64,000 nt of DNA from Robinsoniella peoriensis (GTDB lineage: Bacteria > Bacillota > Clostridia > Lachnospirales > Lachnospiraceae): assembly GCF_042680125.1 (NCBI RefSeq), contig NZ_JBHTNY010000012.1; one strand, given 5' to 3'. This document shows, one piece after another, positions 54,261 through 63,877 of this stretch. Position 1 is the stretch's first letter. Each line of letters opens with the position of its first letter. Under the pieces are notes generated by a model. That model was not told the DNA's origin. It did not search any database and saw nothing but the letters and a program-made list of their open reading frames with translations. Made by a program: the position numbers and the translations under genes.

Positions 54261-57200
54261 ATTTGAGGCATTGTCCAGAATGTGTCTGAACAACTGGCAT
54301 TACATAGACCGTAAAATTCTCTCCTTTAACCAGGAAATTAATTTTTTTACCGGACATTCGGGAAGTGGAAAATCAACAATTATTGATGCTATGCAGATTG
54401 TGCTGTATGCAAATACAGATGGCAGAGGATTTTTTAATAAAGCTGCGGCAGATGACTCTGACCGAAGCCTGATCGAATACCTTCGGGGGATGATCAATAT
54501 AGGGGATGATAATGAATTTTCTTATCTGAGAAATGAAAACTTTTCCAGTACTATTGTTCTGGAGTTAACCCGTACGGATACTTTGGAATGCCAGTGTGTG
54601 GGAGTGGCATTCGATGTGGATACTTCCACAAATGAAATCAGCAGGGTATTTTTCTGGCACGATGGTCCTCTCCTGGAACATGACTACCGGATCAAGCATA
54701 GAAGTATGTCTGTGTCTGAAATAAAAACGGAACTGCAGCAGCGGTTTACAAAGGAAGAGTGTTTTTATACTTCACATAACGAGCGTTTCAGAAGACAGCT
54801 TTACGATGTCTATCTGGGCGGACTGGACATGGAAAAATTCCCATTGCTGTTCAAACGTGCGATTCCATTTAAAATGAATATCAAACTGGAGGATTTTGTA
54901 AAAGAATACATCTGTATGGAGCAGGATATCCATATAGAAGATATGCAGGAAAGCGTTATGCAGTATGGCAGGATGCGTAAAAAAATAGAGGATACCTGCA
55001 AAGAAATTGAAGAATTAAAAGAAATACAGGCATTATATCAAAAGGTCTGTGAAAAAGAGCAGGAGCGTAAAAAATACAGTTATTTTACAGATAAACTGGA
55101 TATTCTTCAGCTTAAAGAGCGGGTGGTCACTCTTCAGAATAAGGTGATCCTCTATACCCAGGATATAACCGGACAGAAGGAGCAGATCGGAGTTCTGGAC
55201 CGGGAAATAGAAGAGCTGGGAAAAACCGGGGATGAGGTATTAAAGCACATTTCAGCCACCGGTTATGAAGAGCTAAAGCAGCAGCTGATCAGTATCAATG
55301 AGCTGTTGGAACGTATGGGAAAGAGTAAGGCACGCTGGGATCAGACCGGGTTAAGGCTCAAAGAGTGGATTGATCACGATATGACATCTAATTCTGTAAT
55401 ATGGGATATAGAAAAATTCATTAAATATGAAATTTCAGAGGTGGAACTGCATCATTTACAGGCATCCATCCGGGACCTGCAGACTGAGGTAACTGAACAA
55501 AAGCAGGATCTGGATATAGATATCCGCGCCCTAAAGACAGAGCAGAAAAAGATTCTGGAGGAATTAAAAGATCTGCACCATGGAAGAAAATCGTATCCCA
55601 AAGAGCTGCAGGACGCAAGACAGCAGCTGGCATATCAGCTATGTGAAAAAGCTGGAAAACCGGTAAAGGTGGATATATTGGCGGATCTTCTGGACATCAG
55701 GGATGAGAAATGGCGAAATGCCGTTGAGGGTTACATGGGAAACCACAAACTGGCCATTATTGTAGAGCCTTCATTTTCTAAAGATGCCATGGAGATTTAC
55801 CGGAGCATGGATAAAAAGAAATATTATCAGGTAGCCGTACTGGATACGGAAAAAATTATGCAAAAAGAGTTCCGGGTAAAAAAGGGTTCTCTGGCAGAAG
55901 AGGTCAGTGCAAAAGAAGACCATGTCAGGGCTTATATTAATTTTCTCCTTGGAAATGTTATGAAATGCAGCAGTGTGGAGGAACTCCGTGAGTCCTCTAT
56001 TGGAATTACACCGGAATGTATCCTGTATCAGGGCTTTAAGCTGCAGCATATTAATCCGGATAACTATACCAGGTGGGCATATATTGGTGCGGACAGTCTG
56101 CGCAGACGGATGAAACAGTTAAATAAAAGAAGCCAGGAGCTGGTAAAAGAGTTAGATCCACGTCTGGAAACCAGAAAGTCTTACGACAAAATGCTTGGGA
56201 TGGAAAGCCTGTCTAACGATGCGGCTGACTATCTGGATTGGCTGGCAGATATCAGGGACTGCAAGGCGAAGGAGAAAAGTAAAAAGGATCTGGAACTGAG
56301 AATTCAAAAACTGCGGGATAAAGATATTGCTTCTCTGGAAAAGAACAGAAATGAATTGCTGAAGCTTCAAAAGGAAAAGAGAAGGTGGCGTGAAAGTATC
56401 CAGAAAGCAATGTGGAAAAAGCAGGAGGAGATTATCGAAGGAAAACGCCTGCATTTGAATCTGGGAGAAGAACTGACGCAGAAAGAAAAGAAATTTCCTT
56501 CTGATCCAGCGATGGATGAGGAAGTGCAGGAATATTTGAAGAAAAAGACAAATCCAAACTTCGAGAAACTGCGGGACTATTTTACCGGGCAGGTGAATAC
56601 AGCCCTTCGTGGGCAGGATGAATTTTTCCGGGATCTATGTGCCCTGCGTCACCAATACCTGCTTCACTATCCAGCCAGAGGATTTGCCCATGACAAGGCA
56701 GATAACCGGGAATATGATGAGTTACTGGAAAGATTAAAATGTGATAACCTGCCAAAATACATGGAGATTGCCGGGGAGCGGGCACGACTGGCTACCAGGG
56801 AATTTAAAAATGATTTTATGCTGAAAATCCGCAGTGCCATTGTAGAGGCAATGCAGCGCAAAGACGAACTGAACCGGATTATCAGCAGGCTGGACTTCGG
56901 TAAGGATAAATATCAGTTTATTTTTGCTAAAAATAAAGGGCCCGATGGAAGATTTTACGATATGTTCATGGATGATTCCCTGGAAATTAATCCTTCGGAT
57001 CTGTCCTTGTCTATGGAAAACCAGATGAATTTATTTACCATTGCCCATGAAAGCCACTATGGAGAGCTGATATCGGAGCTGATCTCTATCTTTATCCCTC
57101 CTGAAAATGCAACACCGGAGGAAATGGAGGAGGCGAAGCGAAATATGGATAAGTACGCGGATTACCGTACCTATCTCTCTTTTGATATGCAGCAGACTAT

Positions 57201-57594
57201 CCAGAGTGAAAATGAAACAATCAAGATACATCTGAGCAGGATGTTAAAGAAAAATTCCGGCGGAGAGGGACAAAATCCTCTCTATGTAGCTCTTCTTGCA
57301 AGTTTTGCCCAGGCTTACCGTTTCAACCTGCCGCCCAAGCTCCAGCGCAATCCCACCATACGCCTGGTTATTTTGGACGAGGCATTTTCCAAGATGGACG
57401 GAGAAAAAGTAGCGAGCTGCATCAAACTGATCCGGGATCTGGGATTCCAGGTAATCATCAGCGCCACCAATGATAAGATGCAGAATTATCTGGAAAATGT
57501 GGATAAAACCTTTGTTTTCGCCAATCCAAACAAGAAAAGTATTTCCATCCAGGAATTCGAACGTGTGGAATTCCGGCAGTTGTCCGGTGAGTAA
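54229..57594 (+). CDS. jetC: JetC/MksB-like SMC ATPase
   Basis: 1121 residues from ATG 54229 (AAGGAG 6 bp upstream; ATG 54241 or 54250 are alternatives, and the family-like sequence starts at MKHKFEAL). Walker A is FFTGHSGSGKSTIID (K48). Two long coiled-coil stretches flank a hinge-like middle. The C-terminal head has the signature SGGEGQNPLYVALLASFA and Walker B LVILDEAFSKMDGEK. This is the JetC/MksB architecture, which extrudes DNA loops with JetA and JetB. It overlaps jetB by 32 bp. The next coding sequence is an unrelated secreted phosphatase, so no jetD follows. Confidence 0.9.
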   Translation: MREPMTKMKHKFEALSRMCLNNWHYIDRKILSFNQEINFFTGHSGSGKSTIIDAMQIVLYANTDGRGFFNKAAADDSDRSLIEYLRGMINIGDDNEFSYLRNENFSSTIVLELTRTDTLECQCVGVAFDVDTSTNEISRVFFWHDGPLLEHDYRIKHRSMSVSEIKTELQQRFTKEECFYTSHNERFRRQLYDVYLGGLDMEKFPLLFKRAIPFKMNIKLEDFVKEYICMEQDIHIEDMQESVMQYGRMRKKIEDTCKEIEELKEIQALYQKVCEKEQERKKYSYFTDKLDILQLKERVVTLQNKVILYTQDITGQKEQIGVLDREIEELGKTGDEVLKHISATGYEELKQQLISINELLERMGKSKARWDQTGLRLKEWIDHDMTSNSVIWDIEKFIKYEISEVELHHLQASIRDLQTEVTEQKQDLDIDIRALKTEQKKILEELKDLHHGRKSYPKELQDARQQLAYQLCEKAGKPVKVDILADLLDIRDEKWRNAVEGYMGNHKLAIIVEPSFSKDAMEIYRSMDKKKYYQVAVLDTEKIMQKEFRVKKGSLAEEVSAKEDHVRAYINFLLGNVMKCSSVEELRESSIGITPECILYQGFKLQHINPDNYTRWAYIGADSLRRRMKQLNKRSQELVKELDPRLETRKSYDKMLGMESLSNDAADYLDWLADIRDCKAKEKSKKDLELRIQKLRDKDIASLEKNRNELLKLQKEKRRWRESIQKAMWKKQEEIIEGKRLHLNLGEELTQKEKKFPSDPAMDEEVQEYLKKKTNPNFEKLRDYFTGQVNTALRGQDEFFRDLCALRHQYLLHYPARGFAHDKADNREYDELLERLKCDNLPKYMEIAGERARLATREFKNDFMLKIRSAIVEAMQRKDELNRIISRLDFGKDKYQFIFAKNKGPDGRFYDMFMDDSLEINPSDLSLSMENQMNLFTIAHESHYGELISELISIFIPPENATPEEMEEAKRNMDKYADYRTYLSFDMQQTIQSENETIKIHLSRMLKKNSGGEGQNPLYVALLASFAQAYRFNLPPKLQRNPTIRLVILDEAFSKMDGEKVASCIKLIRDLGFQVIISATNDKMQNYLENVDKTFVFANPNKKSISIQEFERVEFRQLSGE

Positions 57595-57863
57595 GTGACG
57601 CTTAGCAGCGAAAGCCTGAATCTTGGAAGAGGTGTTGCGACAGGGGCACCGCAATTGTTCCGCCTCACCTCTTCCGTACACATACCTGATTACACAAAAC
57701 CTTCTTGTTTTCAGCTACCCCTCCTAATTTTTACTTACAATTTACAAAAATAGTATAAGATATTAACAATGTCCTCCTAGAATATAACAGAAATGATAAC
57801 CGGATTGCTGACAGATCAATGATCAAATTGTTATGGAGAATATCTGGAAAACAGGAGGACAAT
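57595..57863 (+). other. Intergenic region after jetC: hairpin, no jetD remnant seen
   Basis: 269 bp. GGAAGAGGTG (57625-57634) and CACCTCTTCC (57666-57675) form a perfect 10-bp stem with a 31-base loop, without a T-run. The rest is AT-rich; ttactt (57731) and TATAAG (57754) at 17 bp are a weak promoter candidate for the phosphatase gene. No frame longer than a few dozen codons resembles JetD. Confidence 0.55.
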
Positions 57864-60800
57864 ATGAAAAAATTACTAGTAATGGCAACAATGGGGTTAA
57901 TGCTTACGACATTTACAATGCCTGTTCTAGCGGCTGACCAGAATGCTGCAGTGGATTCACTCTCACTTGGGGTTGGTGCTGATGAGACAGAGATCTATGT
58001 AAACTGGTACAGTAAGTCTGCTAATGCAGGAACCGTTCAATGGGCGAAAAAAGCAGATATGCCAGGCGAGGATTTCCCGCAGAAACATATGGAAGCAGCA
58101 GCCGTTACAGCGGCAGCTGAGAATAAAAGCGGCTATTACAGCAATAAGGTTGCTTTAACTGGGCTGGAAGCAAATACCCAGTATGTATATCGTGTAGGAA
58201 ATGATGGAAGCTGGTCGGAGATATATGACTATGACACAGAAAATTTTGACGGCGGATTCAGCTTTCTTCTTGCTGGGGACCCTCAGATAGGGGCAGGCTC
58301 CCAGGCATCGGATCAAAAGGGCTGGGAAGATACGCTGAATAAAGCAATGACCCAATTTCCGGAAAGCAGTTTTCTGATATCTGCAGGGGATCAGGTAAAT
58401 ACAAATAATAATGAAAGCCAGTATACCTCTTATCTGGCACCGGAAGAGTTGAAAAGCCTTCCGATTGCAACGAATGTTGGAAATCATGATACAAAAAGCA
58501 ATGCTTACAGCGAGCATTTCAATATTCCGAATGTAGACCAGACAACAGTTACTGCAGGAGAATTCAGTGGAGATTACTGGTATAAATATGATGACGTATT
58601 ATTTATGTCCATTAATTCCAACGATAGGAGTACTGCAAAACATAAACAGTTTCTGGAAGATACCGTAGCTGCACAGGGATCAGATGCAAAATGGAAAGTC
58701 GTAACCTTCCACCATTCCGTTTACAGTACTGCATCCCATACGCAGGACTCGGATATTATCCAGAGAAGAAATGAGCTGCCTCCTGTATTTTCTGATTTAG
58801 GCATAGATGCGGTCCTTATGGGACACGACCATGTTTACACCAGAACTTATATGATGAATGGAACAAATCCGGTTAAAACAGATAATGTAGAATCACAGGT
58901 TGTAAACCCTGCAGAGGGCGAAGTGCTCTATTTAACTGCAAACTCAGCCAGCGGAAGTAAATTTTACAGTATTATGAATTATGATTATCCATTTGCAGCT
59001 GTAAAAAATCAGGAGAGCGTACCTAATATTACAAATGTGAAAGTCACGGATACTTCTATGCAGTTTACTACATACCGTACAAGTGACATGAGCCTGGTAG
59101 ATGATTTCACTATATATAAAGGGGTGGATGCAAATGGTGATTATATGGCACCGGTAATTACCACCCCGGATAATGATACCGTTATTCTGGGAAATGCATT
59201 TGATCCATTAGAAGGTGTAACGGCAATTGATAACAAGGATGGAGATATTACAGGTAAGATTAAAGTAGAAGGCACGGTAGATATTAATAAGGTGGGACAG
59301 TATACGTTAACTTATACCGTATCAGATACTGCCGGAAATGAAACAAAAATTGTACGTACAATAACAGTATTGGATGAGGATAAGACGGCACCTGAATTAA
59401 ATGTGCCTGCGGCTACGGAGCTGTATACAGGCGATGAATTTGATCCAATGGATGGTATTACCGCAACGGATGAACGCGATGGAGATATCACGAAGTCTGT
59501 TACGGTAGAAGGCAGTGCAGACACCCAGACACCAGGGATTTATGAATTAACATACCGTGTTTCTGATGCTGCTGGAAATGAAACGGTCAAAAAGAGAATC
59601 GTTACGGTAAAAGAGTCCACCACAGAAGAGACAACGCTCATAACAACCCAGGATACTATCTGGAGGTATCTGGACAACAACACCGATCCGGCAGAAAACC
59701 TGGAAAGCAGAACCGCATGGACAGAAGAAAGCTTTGATGATTCTGTATGGAGTACCGCAAAGGGAAGCTTTGGAGCAAAAAAAGGACAGATCGCTGATCT
59801 GGGCGGCGGATGCACTCCAAATACCCTTTTGACACAGTATATTGAAGGCACAAAAGATGATATCCCAACTTATTTTTTCCGAACAACATTTGATCTGGAG
59901 GATGCAGAAAAAGTTGTGGGTATGACTGGAAGCCTGATGTATGATGATGCGGCTATCGTTTATATCAACGGTGTAAAAGCAGCTTCCTATTACGAGCCGG
60001 AAGGCGGTTTTGAAAGCAATATGTCTTACGGCGGTTCCAACAAGAGTAGTCCGTTGAATGGAACCTTCCAGCTGGAAGACTGGAGTATGTTAAAAGATGG
60101 TGTAAACACAATTGCAGTGGAAATCCACAATGGACGTATCGACAGCTCTGATGTATATTTTGATTTCCTGGATCTTACGGTTACGACTGAAAAAGAAATT
60201 GCGGATACGATAGCACCTGTGATCAGCTTCCCGGAAAAAACAGAGATTTATGTAGGGGATGTATTTGATCCTATGGCAGGCGTAAGCGCATCAGATAATG
60301 CAGACGGAGATGTAACAGCAGATATTCAGGTACAGGGTAAGGTTGATGTATCCAGACCGGGTACCACGGAACTGGTATACACAGTTACGGATAAGGCAGG
60401 AAACAAAGGTGAAGCCGTAAGAAAAATAACGGTTATGGAAAAGGAACAGCCGGTGGTACCGGATAAGTCAGCACCGGTATTGAACATTCCTGCAAGTACG
60501 GTAATTACAGTAGGAAGTAAATTTGATAAAATGCAGGGAGTCAGTGCGAAAGATGACAGGGACGGTGATATCACTGCGAAGGTAACCTGTGCTGGTGAGG
60601 TAGATTCTTCAAAACCGGGAACTTATACACTGACTTACCGTGTAAGTGACAAGGCAGGCAATACCGTAACCCAGCAAAGAACAGTAATTGTAAAGGCAGC
60701 ACAGCAGGGAACAGATAAGCCTGCGGTTGTAAAAGCCTCGGGTGTAAAATTAAACCACAGCAGCATTACCATTCAAAAGGGTAAGAAGTATACTTGGTTA

Positions 60801-61250
60801 AAAGCAGCTGTTACTCCCAAAAACACAACCAATAAAAAGCTTACCTGGAGTTCCTCGAATAAAAAGGTAGCCGCTATAAATGCAAAAGGTGTGGTTACTG
60901 CTAAAAAAGAGGGAACGGCTAATATTAAAGTAAAGACAGCAAATGGCAAGAAAGATACCGTAAAAGTAAATGTTGTAGACAGGAAAATTAAAGTCTCTAA
61001 GATTTCAATGGATAAAAAAGCAAGGATGTATAGAGGGACAAAATTGGAACTGGATGCAGCAGTAAAACCGGTAAATGCTTCCAAGAAGAAAGTATCCTGG
61101 TCAACATCAAATAGTAAAATTGCCACAGTTAGCCCTAAAGGAGTTGTAAAAGCGAAAAAGACCGGTACGGTTAAAATTACATGTACGGCAAAGGATGGAA
61201 GCGGTAAGAAAGCGGTATGCAGTATTACTGTTGTATCTAAGAAAAAGTAA
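57864..61250 (+). CDS. Secreted calcineurin-like metallophosphatase with DUF5011 and Big_2 modules
   Basis: 1128 residues from ATG 57864 behind AGGAGG; the in-frame ATG at 57819 would spoil the signal peptide. Signal peptide 1-25. An FN3-like purple-acid-phosphatase N domain (about 30-125) precedes the phosphoesterase domain, with metal ligands D139 (AGDPQIG), D176 (SAGDQVN), N207-H208-D209 (VGNHD) and H321/H323 (MGHDHVYT). Next are two DUF5011 Ig-like units, a sandwich of carbohydrate-binding appearance (about 595-775), two more DUF5011 units and two Big_2 domains with a Lys-rich end. It cleaves phosphate esters outside the cell; the substrate is unknown. No wall-anchor motif. Confidence 0.88.
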   Translation: MKKLLVMATMGLMLTTFTMPVLAADQNAAVDSLSLGVGADETEIYVNWYSKSANAGTVQWAKKADMPGEDFPQKHMEAAAVTAAAENKSGYYSNKVALTGLEANTQYVYRVGNDGSWSEIYDYDTENFDGGFSFLLAGDPQIGAGSQASDQKGWEDTLNKAMTQFPESSFLISAGDQVNTNNNESQYTSYLAPEELKSLPIATNVGNHDTKSNAYSEHFNIPNVDQTTVTAGEFSGDYWYKYDDVLFMSINSNDRSTAKHKQFLEDTVAAQGSDAKWKVVTFHHSVYSTASHTQDSDIIQRRNELPPVFSDLGIDAVLMGHDHVYTRTYMMNGTNPVKTDNVESQVVNPAEGEVLYLTANSASGSKFYSIMNYDYPFAAVKNQESVPNITNVKVTDTSMQFTTYRTSDMSLVDDFTIYKGVDANGDYMAPVITTPDNDTVILGNAFDPLEGVTAIDNKDGDITGKIKVEGTVDINKVGQYTLTYTVSDTAGNETKIVRTITVLDEDKTAPELNVPAATELYTGDEFDPMDGITATDERDGDITKSVTVEGSADTQTPGIYELTYRVSDAAGNETVKKRIVTVKESTTEETTLITTQDTIWRYLDNNTDPAENLESRTAWTEESFDDSVWSTAKGSFGAKKGQIADLGGGCTPNTLLTQYIEGTKDDIPTYFFRTTFDLEDAEKVVGMTGSLMYDDAAIVYINGVKAASYYEPEGGFESNMSYGGSNKSSPLNGTFQLEDWSMLKDGVNTIAVEIHNGRIDSSDVYFDFLDLTVTTEKEIADTIAPVISFPEKTEIYVGDVFDPMAGVSASDNADGDVTADIQVQGKVDVSRPGTTELVYTVTDKAGNKGEAVRKITVMEKEQPVVPDKSAPVLNIPASTVITVGSKFDKMQGVSAKDDRDGDITAKVTCAGEVDSSKPGTYTLTYRVSDKAGNTVTQQRTVIVKAAQQGTDKPAVVKASGVKLNHSSITIQKGKKYTWLKAAVTPKNTTNKKLTWSSSNKKVAAINAKGVVTAKKEGTANIKVKTANGKKDTVKVNVVDRKIKVSKISMDKKARMYRGTKLELDAAVKPVNASKKKVSWSTSNSKIATVSPKGVVKAKKTGTVKITCTAKDGSGKKAVCSITVVSKKK

Positions 61251-61316
61251 ATCACCATTTAGTTAGGGTAGAAATCCAATAATATAAATACGAATATGAT
61301 TTGAATAAGAAATTTG

Positions 61317-61402
61317 AAACAGAGCTGCTGCAGTTAAACCGGAGTCCAAAAGGCTGAGTCAGGCGCCTTCTTCCTGCTGTTTACTGCCACTGCTCTGTTT
61401 TT
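61317..61402 (+). terminator. Long hairpin with T-run just before the yibE/F ribosome site (terminator or attenuator)
   Basis: AAACAGAGC (61317-61325) pairs with GCTCTGTTT (61392-61400), and GCAGTTAAAC with GTTTACTGC inside it, followed by T residues. The ribosome site of the next gene starts only about 10 bases later, leaving no room for a promoter in between. Confidence 0.7.
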
Positions 61403-61421
61403 GCGGAACAGGAGATTACAG

Positions 61422-62576
61422 ATGTTAAAAAAATACGGGATGGATAAAAAATGGCTTGCATTTTTAGCTGTATTTATACTAACAATTGCAGCAACGTTCA
61501 TTTTCTATCAAAAAACGGATATGTCCTATGAGTTTGCGGACTCCAGCACCATTCGCTACGTTAAGGGAAAAGTAACAGAGGTTTTGTCTGAGGAATTAGA
61601 GAAAGCAGATGGAAATGATCCACGTATACTGGGGACCCAGAAGGTAAGGGTATATATAAAAGAAGGGGAACAAAAGGGAAAAGAACTGGAATTTGACAAC
61701 GTACTATCCACGACCCACAATATTTATGTAAAACCGGGACAGGCTGTTTTAATCAAGGCTGATATGCCAGAGGGGGCTGCACCTTACTACTCTATTTTTA
61801 ACTATGACAGAACCGGGGGAATTGCAGCAATTGCAGTAATTTTTATTCTTCTGATGGCGCTGGTTGGCAGAAGTAAGGGAATCAAAAGTGTTATCGGGCT
61901 GCTCTATGTATTCCTATTAATCATAGGATTTCTCATACCTGCGATTTACAGCGGCTGGCCTCCTGTACTGGCGACGGTACTCATGGCAGTAACTGCATCT
62001 GCGGTATCCATGATTCTTCTGAACGGATTTTCGGCAAAAACCTGGACAGCTATTTTATCTACTGTCGCTGGAATCTTGATAGCAGCATTTGTTTTTGCCA
62101 TATTTGCCTGGATATTATCCGTAGACGGATATAAGCTGGATGAGGTAGAAGAATTGATTCTGGTTTCCAACAGTTCCGGTATGAAGGTTGGGGATATTCT
62201 GTTTGCAGGTACACTTGTTTCGTCACTGGGAGCCATTATGGATATGACCATGTCGGTGGCTGCGCCGTTGTATGAGATGCGAGAAGCTAATAATAAGATG
62301 AGTTCCAGGGAGATCTATAGAACCGGATTAAAGATTGGGAAAGATATGATAGGTACTATGTGCGAGACATTGGTTTTGGCATTTACCGGTACGGCAATCA
62401 CTACGCTGCTGCTGTTAAAAGCCTATGGAATTCATATGGATCAGCTGTTAAGCTCTGATTATATTGCCATAGAACTGGCACAAGGGCTTACAGGGAGCAT
62501 AGCTGTGATACTTGCAGTGCCGATAACTTCTCTGTTGGCGGGATTGAGTGGAAAGAAAGGTGTTCATTATTTGTAA
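61422..62576 (+). CDS. YibE/F-family membrane protein
   Basis: 384 residues from ATG 61422 (AGGAGA 5 bp upstream; the in-frame TTG at 61401 lies in the hairpin). N-terminal membrane helix (about 12-30), a beta-rich outside domain (about 40-125: GKVTEVLSEELEKADG, LEFDNVLSTTHNIYVKPGQ), then about seven further helices with LFAGTLVSSLGAIMDMTMSV and MIGTMCETLVLAFTGTA, typical of YibE/F proteins. Function in the cell is not established. A terminator-like hairpin separates it from the phosphatase gene. Confidence 0.9.
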   Translation: MLKKYGMDKKWLAFLAVFILTIAATFIFYQKTDMSYEFADSSTIRYVKGKVTEVLSEELEKADGNDPRILGTQKVRVYIKEGEQKGKELEFDNVLSTTHNIYVKPGQAVLIKADMPEGAAPYYSIFNYDRTGGIAAIAVIFILLMALVGRSKGIKSVIGLLYVFLLIIGFLIPAIYSGWPPVLATVLMAVTASAVSMILLNGFSAKTWTAILSTVAGILIAAFVFAIFAWILSVDGYKLDEVEELILVSNSSGMKVGDILFAGTLVSSLGAIMDMTMSVAAPLYEMREANNKMSSREIYRTGLKIGKDMIGTMCETLVLAFTGTAITTLLLLKAYGIHMDQLLSSDYIAIELAQGLTGSIAVILAVPITSLLAGLSGKKGVHYL

Positions 62577-62589
62577 CAGAGTAATCTGA

Positions 62590-62627
62590 CTAGTGCATCC
62601 CGGCGTAAATACGTCGGGCGACACTAG
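62590..62627. repeat. Hairpin after yibE/F
   Basis: CTAGTG/CACTAG outer stem and CCGGCG/CGTCGG inner stem around TAAATA. There is no T-run, so it may belong with the inverted-repeat element next to it rather than act as a terminator. Confidence 0.55.
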
Positions 62628-62638
62628 ACAGCAGAGCC

Positions 62639-62789
62639 TGTTTGAAAATTCATTCCTGTCATCTGCGCGCCCCATTGCGCATGGAATTTGCCCGGAAAAT
62701 AGTCAGCGCAGCCCGCTATGCCTCATATTTTCCGAACAATTATCCCAACAAAGTGTGGCGGACGGTTGTCAGAAAGCAATTTTCAAACA
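62639..62789. mobile_element. MITE-like 151-bp inverted-repeat element
   Basis: The ends are a perfect 12-bp inverted repeat, TGTTTGAAAATT and AATTTTCAAACA. Imperfect complementarity continues inward for about 16 more bases (GGCGCGCAGATGACAGG-like against GGCGGACGGTTGTCAGA-like). No gene inside and no clear target-site duplication. Short open frames here are not convincing genes. Confidence 0.55.
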
Positions 62790-62848
62790 TGCACTGGTTT
62801 CTTGTGCTTTATATGCAATATCAGTTAACCGCCCCAAATGACGACAGG

Positions 62849-63787
62849 TTACTTATATTTCTCATAATATTTTTCAGCTGAAGCATAATCCAGTTTAAAG
62901 CATCTAAGAAGTTTTTCAATAATTCGTTCACGGCAGATTCCCTCTTCAAGGTTATCCCTTATTAGGAATTCGATGCATAATTCTCGTTCCTGTTTTATGC
63001 CTAATGCAATTCCATTTTCCTGCCCAAGCTCCAATCCTTCCTTTTTTGCCATATATATAAGATGGTTATAGTCACGGATTGCTTTTTCCCTGGATTCGTA
63101 TTCTATTCTTTTTGCGTCATCTGCACTTATATTTTTTAAGATCTGATACGCTTCATTTATGTACTCGTTCTTCTCTGCCATATCCTTGAAATCCTCCTCC
63201 CGCTTTCCGTTCAGAAATTTCGCCCATTGTAATAATTCGTTTTCCGGTTCTTCCCGATTCCCCAATTTGGGCAGTTCCAGTACATGGAACTCCAGTTTAT
63301 CAGAATATAAGCTCCCCCGCGTGTCTTCCCGTAGATGAAAACAGGAATACCATTCATCCGTATCCTTTAAGAAATCAAAGTCCAGTATACTGATTTGGAT
63401 ACATTTCACAAGAACATCATAATTATCTCCGCTTATGATCTGATCTGTATACATCTTACAAGTGTAGAACAGGGTACGCTCTTCCCAGCACTGAAAAGGC
63501 AGGACCTGCATTTCCAGGTCTATCTGAGTGTTGTCATACATCATTACTCTTACATCCAGAATGCCAAGCTTTTGTGAATCACTTTCTTTTCGCAGGATAG
63601 TGTTTAGTAATACTGTTTCCTGAATCTCCTTCGGATCCAGATTTAAAAATGCTGCGATTAAACCTTTTCTGGCTTTCTCACTGTACATCAGCTCTTTAAA
63701 ACAGAAGTCAACGGTAGGCAGCATGATAAACGGTTCTTTTTTCTCGGGTTCAGTATGGCTGTTACTTATTTTGGGCGAATTGTTCAT
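62849..63787 (-). CDS. Rpn-family recombination-promoting nuclease / PD-(D/E)XK transposase-like protein
   Basis: 312 residues. The PDDEXK_2/Rpn domain (about 20-240) starts LPTVDFCFKELMYSEKARKG. Catalytic residues are D78 (GILDVRVMM) and E92/Q94 in DNTQIDLEMQ, the ExQ variant normal for this family. The helical C-terminal part contains KKEGLELGQENGIALGIKQE, the Gly-rich repeat common in Rpn proteins. Rpn nucleases cut DNA and promote RecA-independent recombination; family copies are numerous in Lachnospiraceae. The gene has its own promoter and an AGGAGG site. Confidence 0.88.
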   Translation of the reverse strand: MNNSPKISNSHTEPEKKEPFIMLPTVDFCFKELMYSEKARKGLIAAFLNLDPKEIQETVLLNTILRKESDSQKLGILDVRVMMYDNTQIDLEMQVLPFQCWEERTLFYTCKMYTDQIISGDNYDVLVKCIQISILDFDFLKDTDEWYSCFHLREDTRGSLYSDKLEFHVLELPKLGNREEPENELLQWAKFLNGKREEDFKDMAEKNEYINEAYQILKNISADDAKRIEYESREKAIRDYNHLIYMAKKEGLELGQENGIALGIKQERELCIEFLIRDNLEEGICRERIIEKLLRCFKLDYASAEKYYEKYK

Positions 63788-63848
63788 AGTTAGTCCTCCT
63801 CTTACAGAAAGGCAGTTATCCTTTGCAGCGTAAGAGGTTGTTAGATAT

Positions 63849-63877
63849 ATTATAACGACTCACAGCTTGCATGGCAA
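63849..63877 (-). promoter_or_regulatory. Promoter of the Rpn-like gene
   Basis: On the minus strand, TTGCCA (63877-63872), 17-bp spacer, TATAAT (63854-63849). Confidence 0.65.

Noticed and set aside
53930..54357. Overlapping minus-strand frames opposite jetB and jetC
   Set aside because: They reflect the 36-bp acidic repeats read backwards, giving Ser/Ala/Pro or Phe/Leu-rich sequence with no family resemblance.
57595..57818. Remnant of jetD after jetC
   Set aside because: No frame in this stretch carries recognisable JetD sequence; it is mainly a hairpin and AT-rich DNA.
62593..62881. Two plus-strand short frames (79-82 codons)
   Set aside because: They lie in the inverted-repeat element and run into the end of the Rpn gene on the other strand; there is no ribosome site and no recognisable protein.
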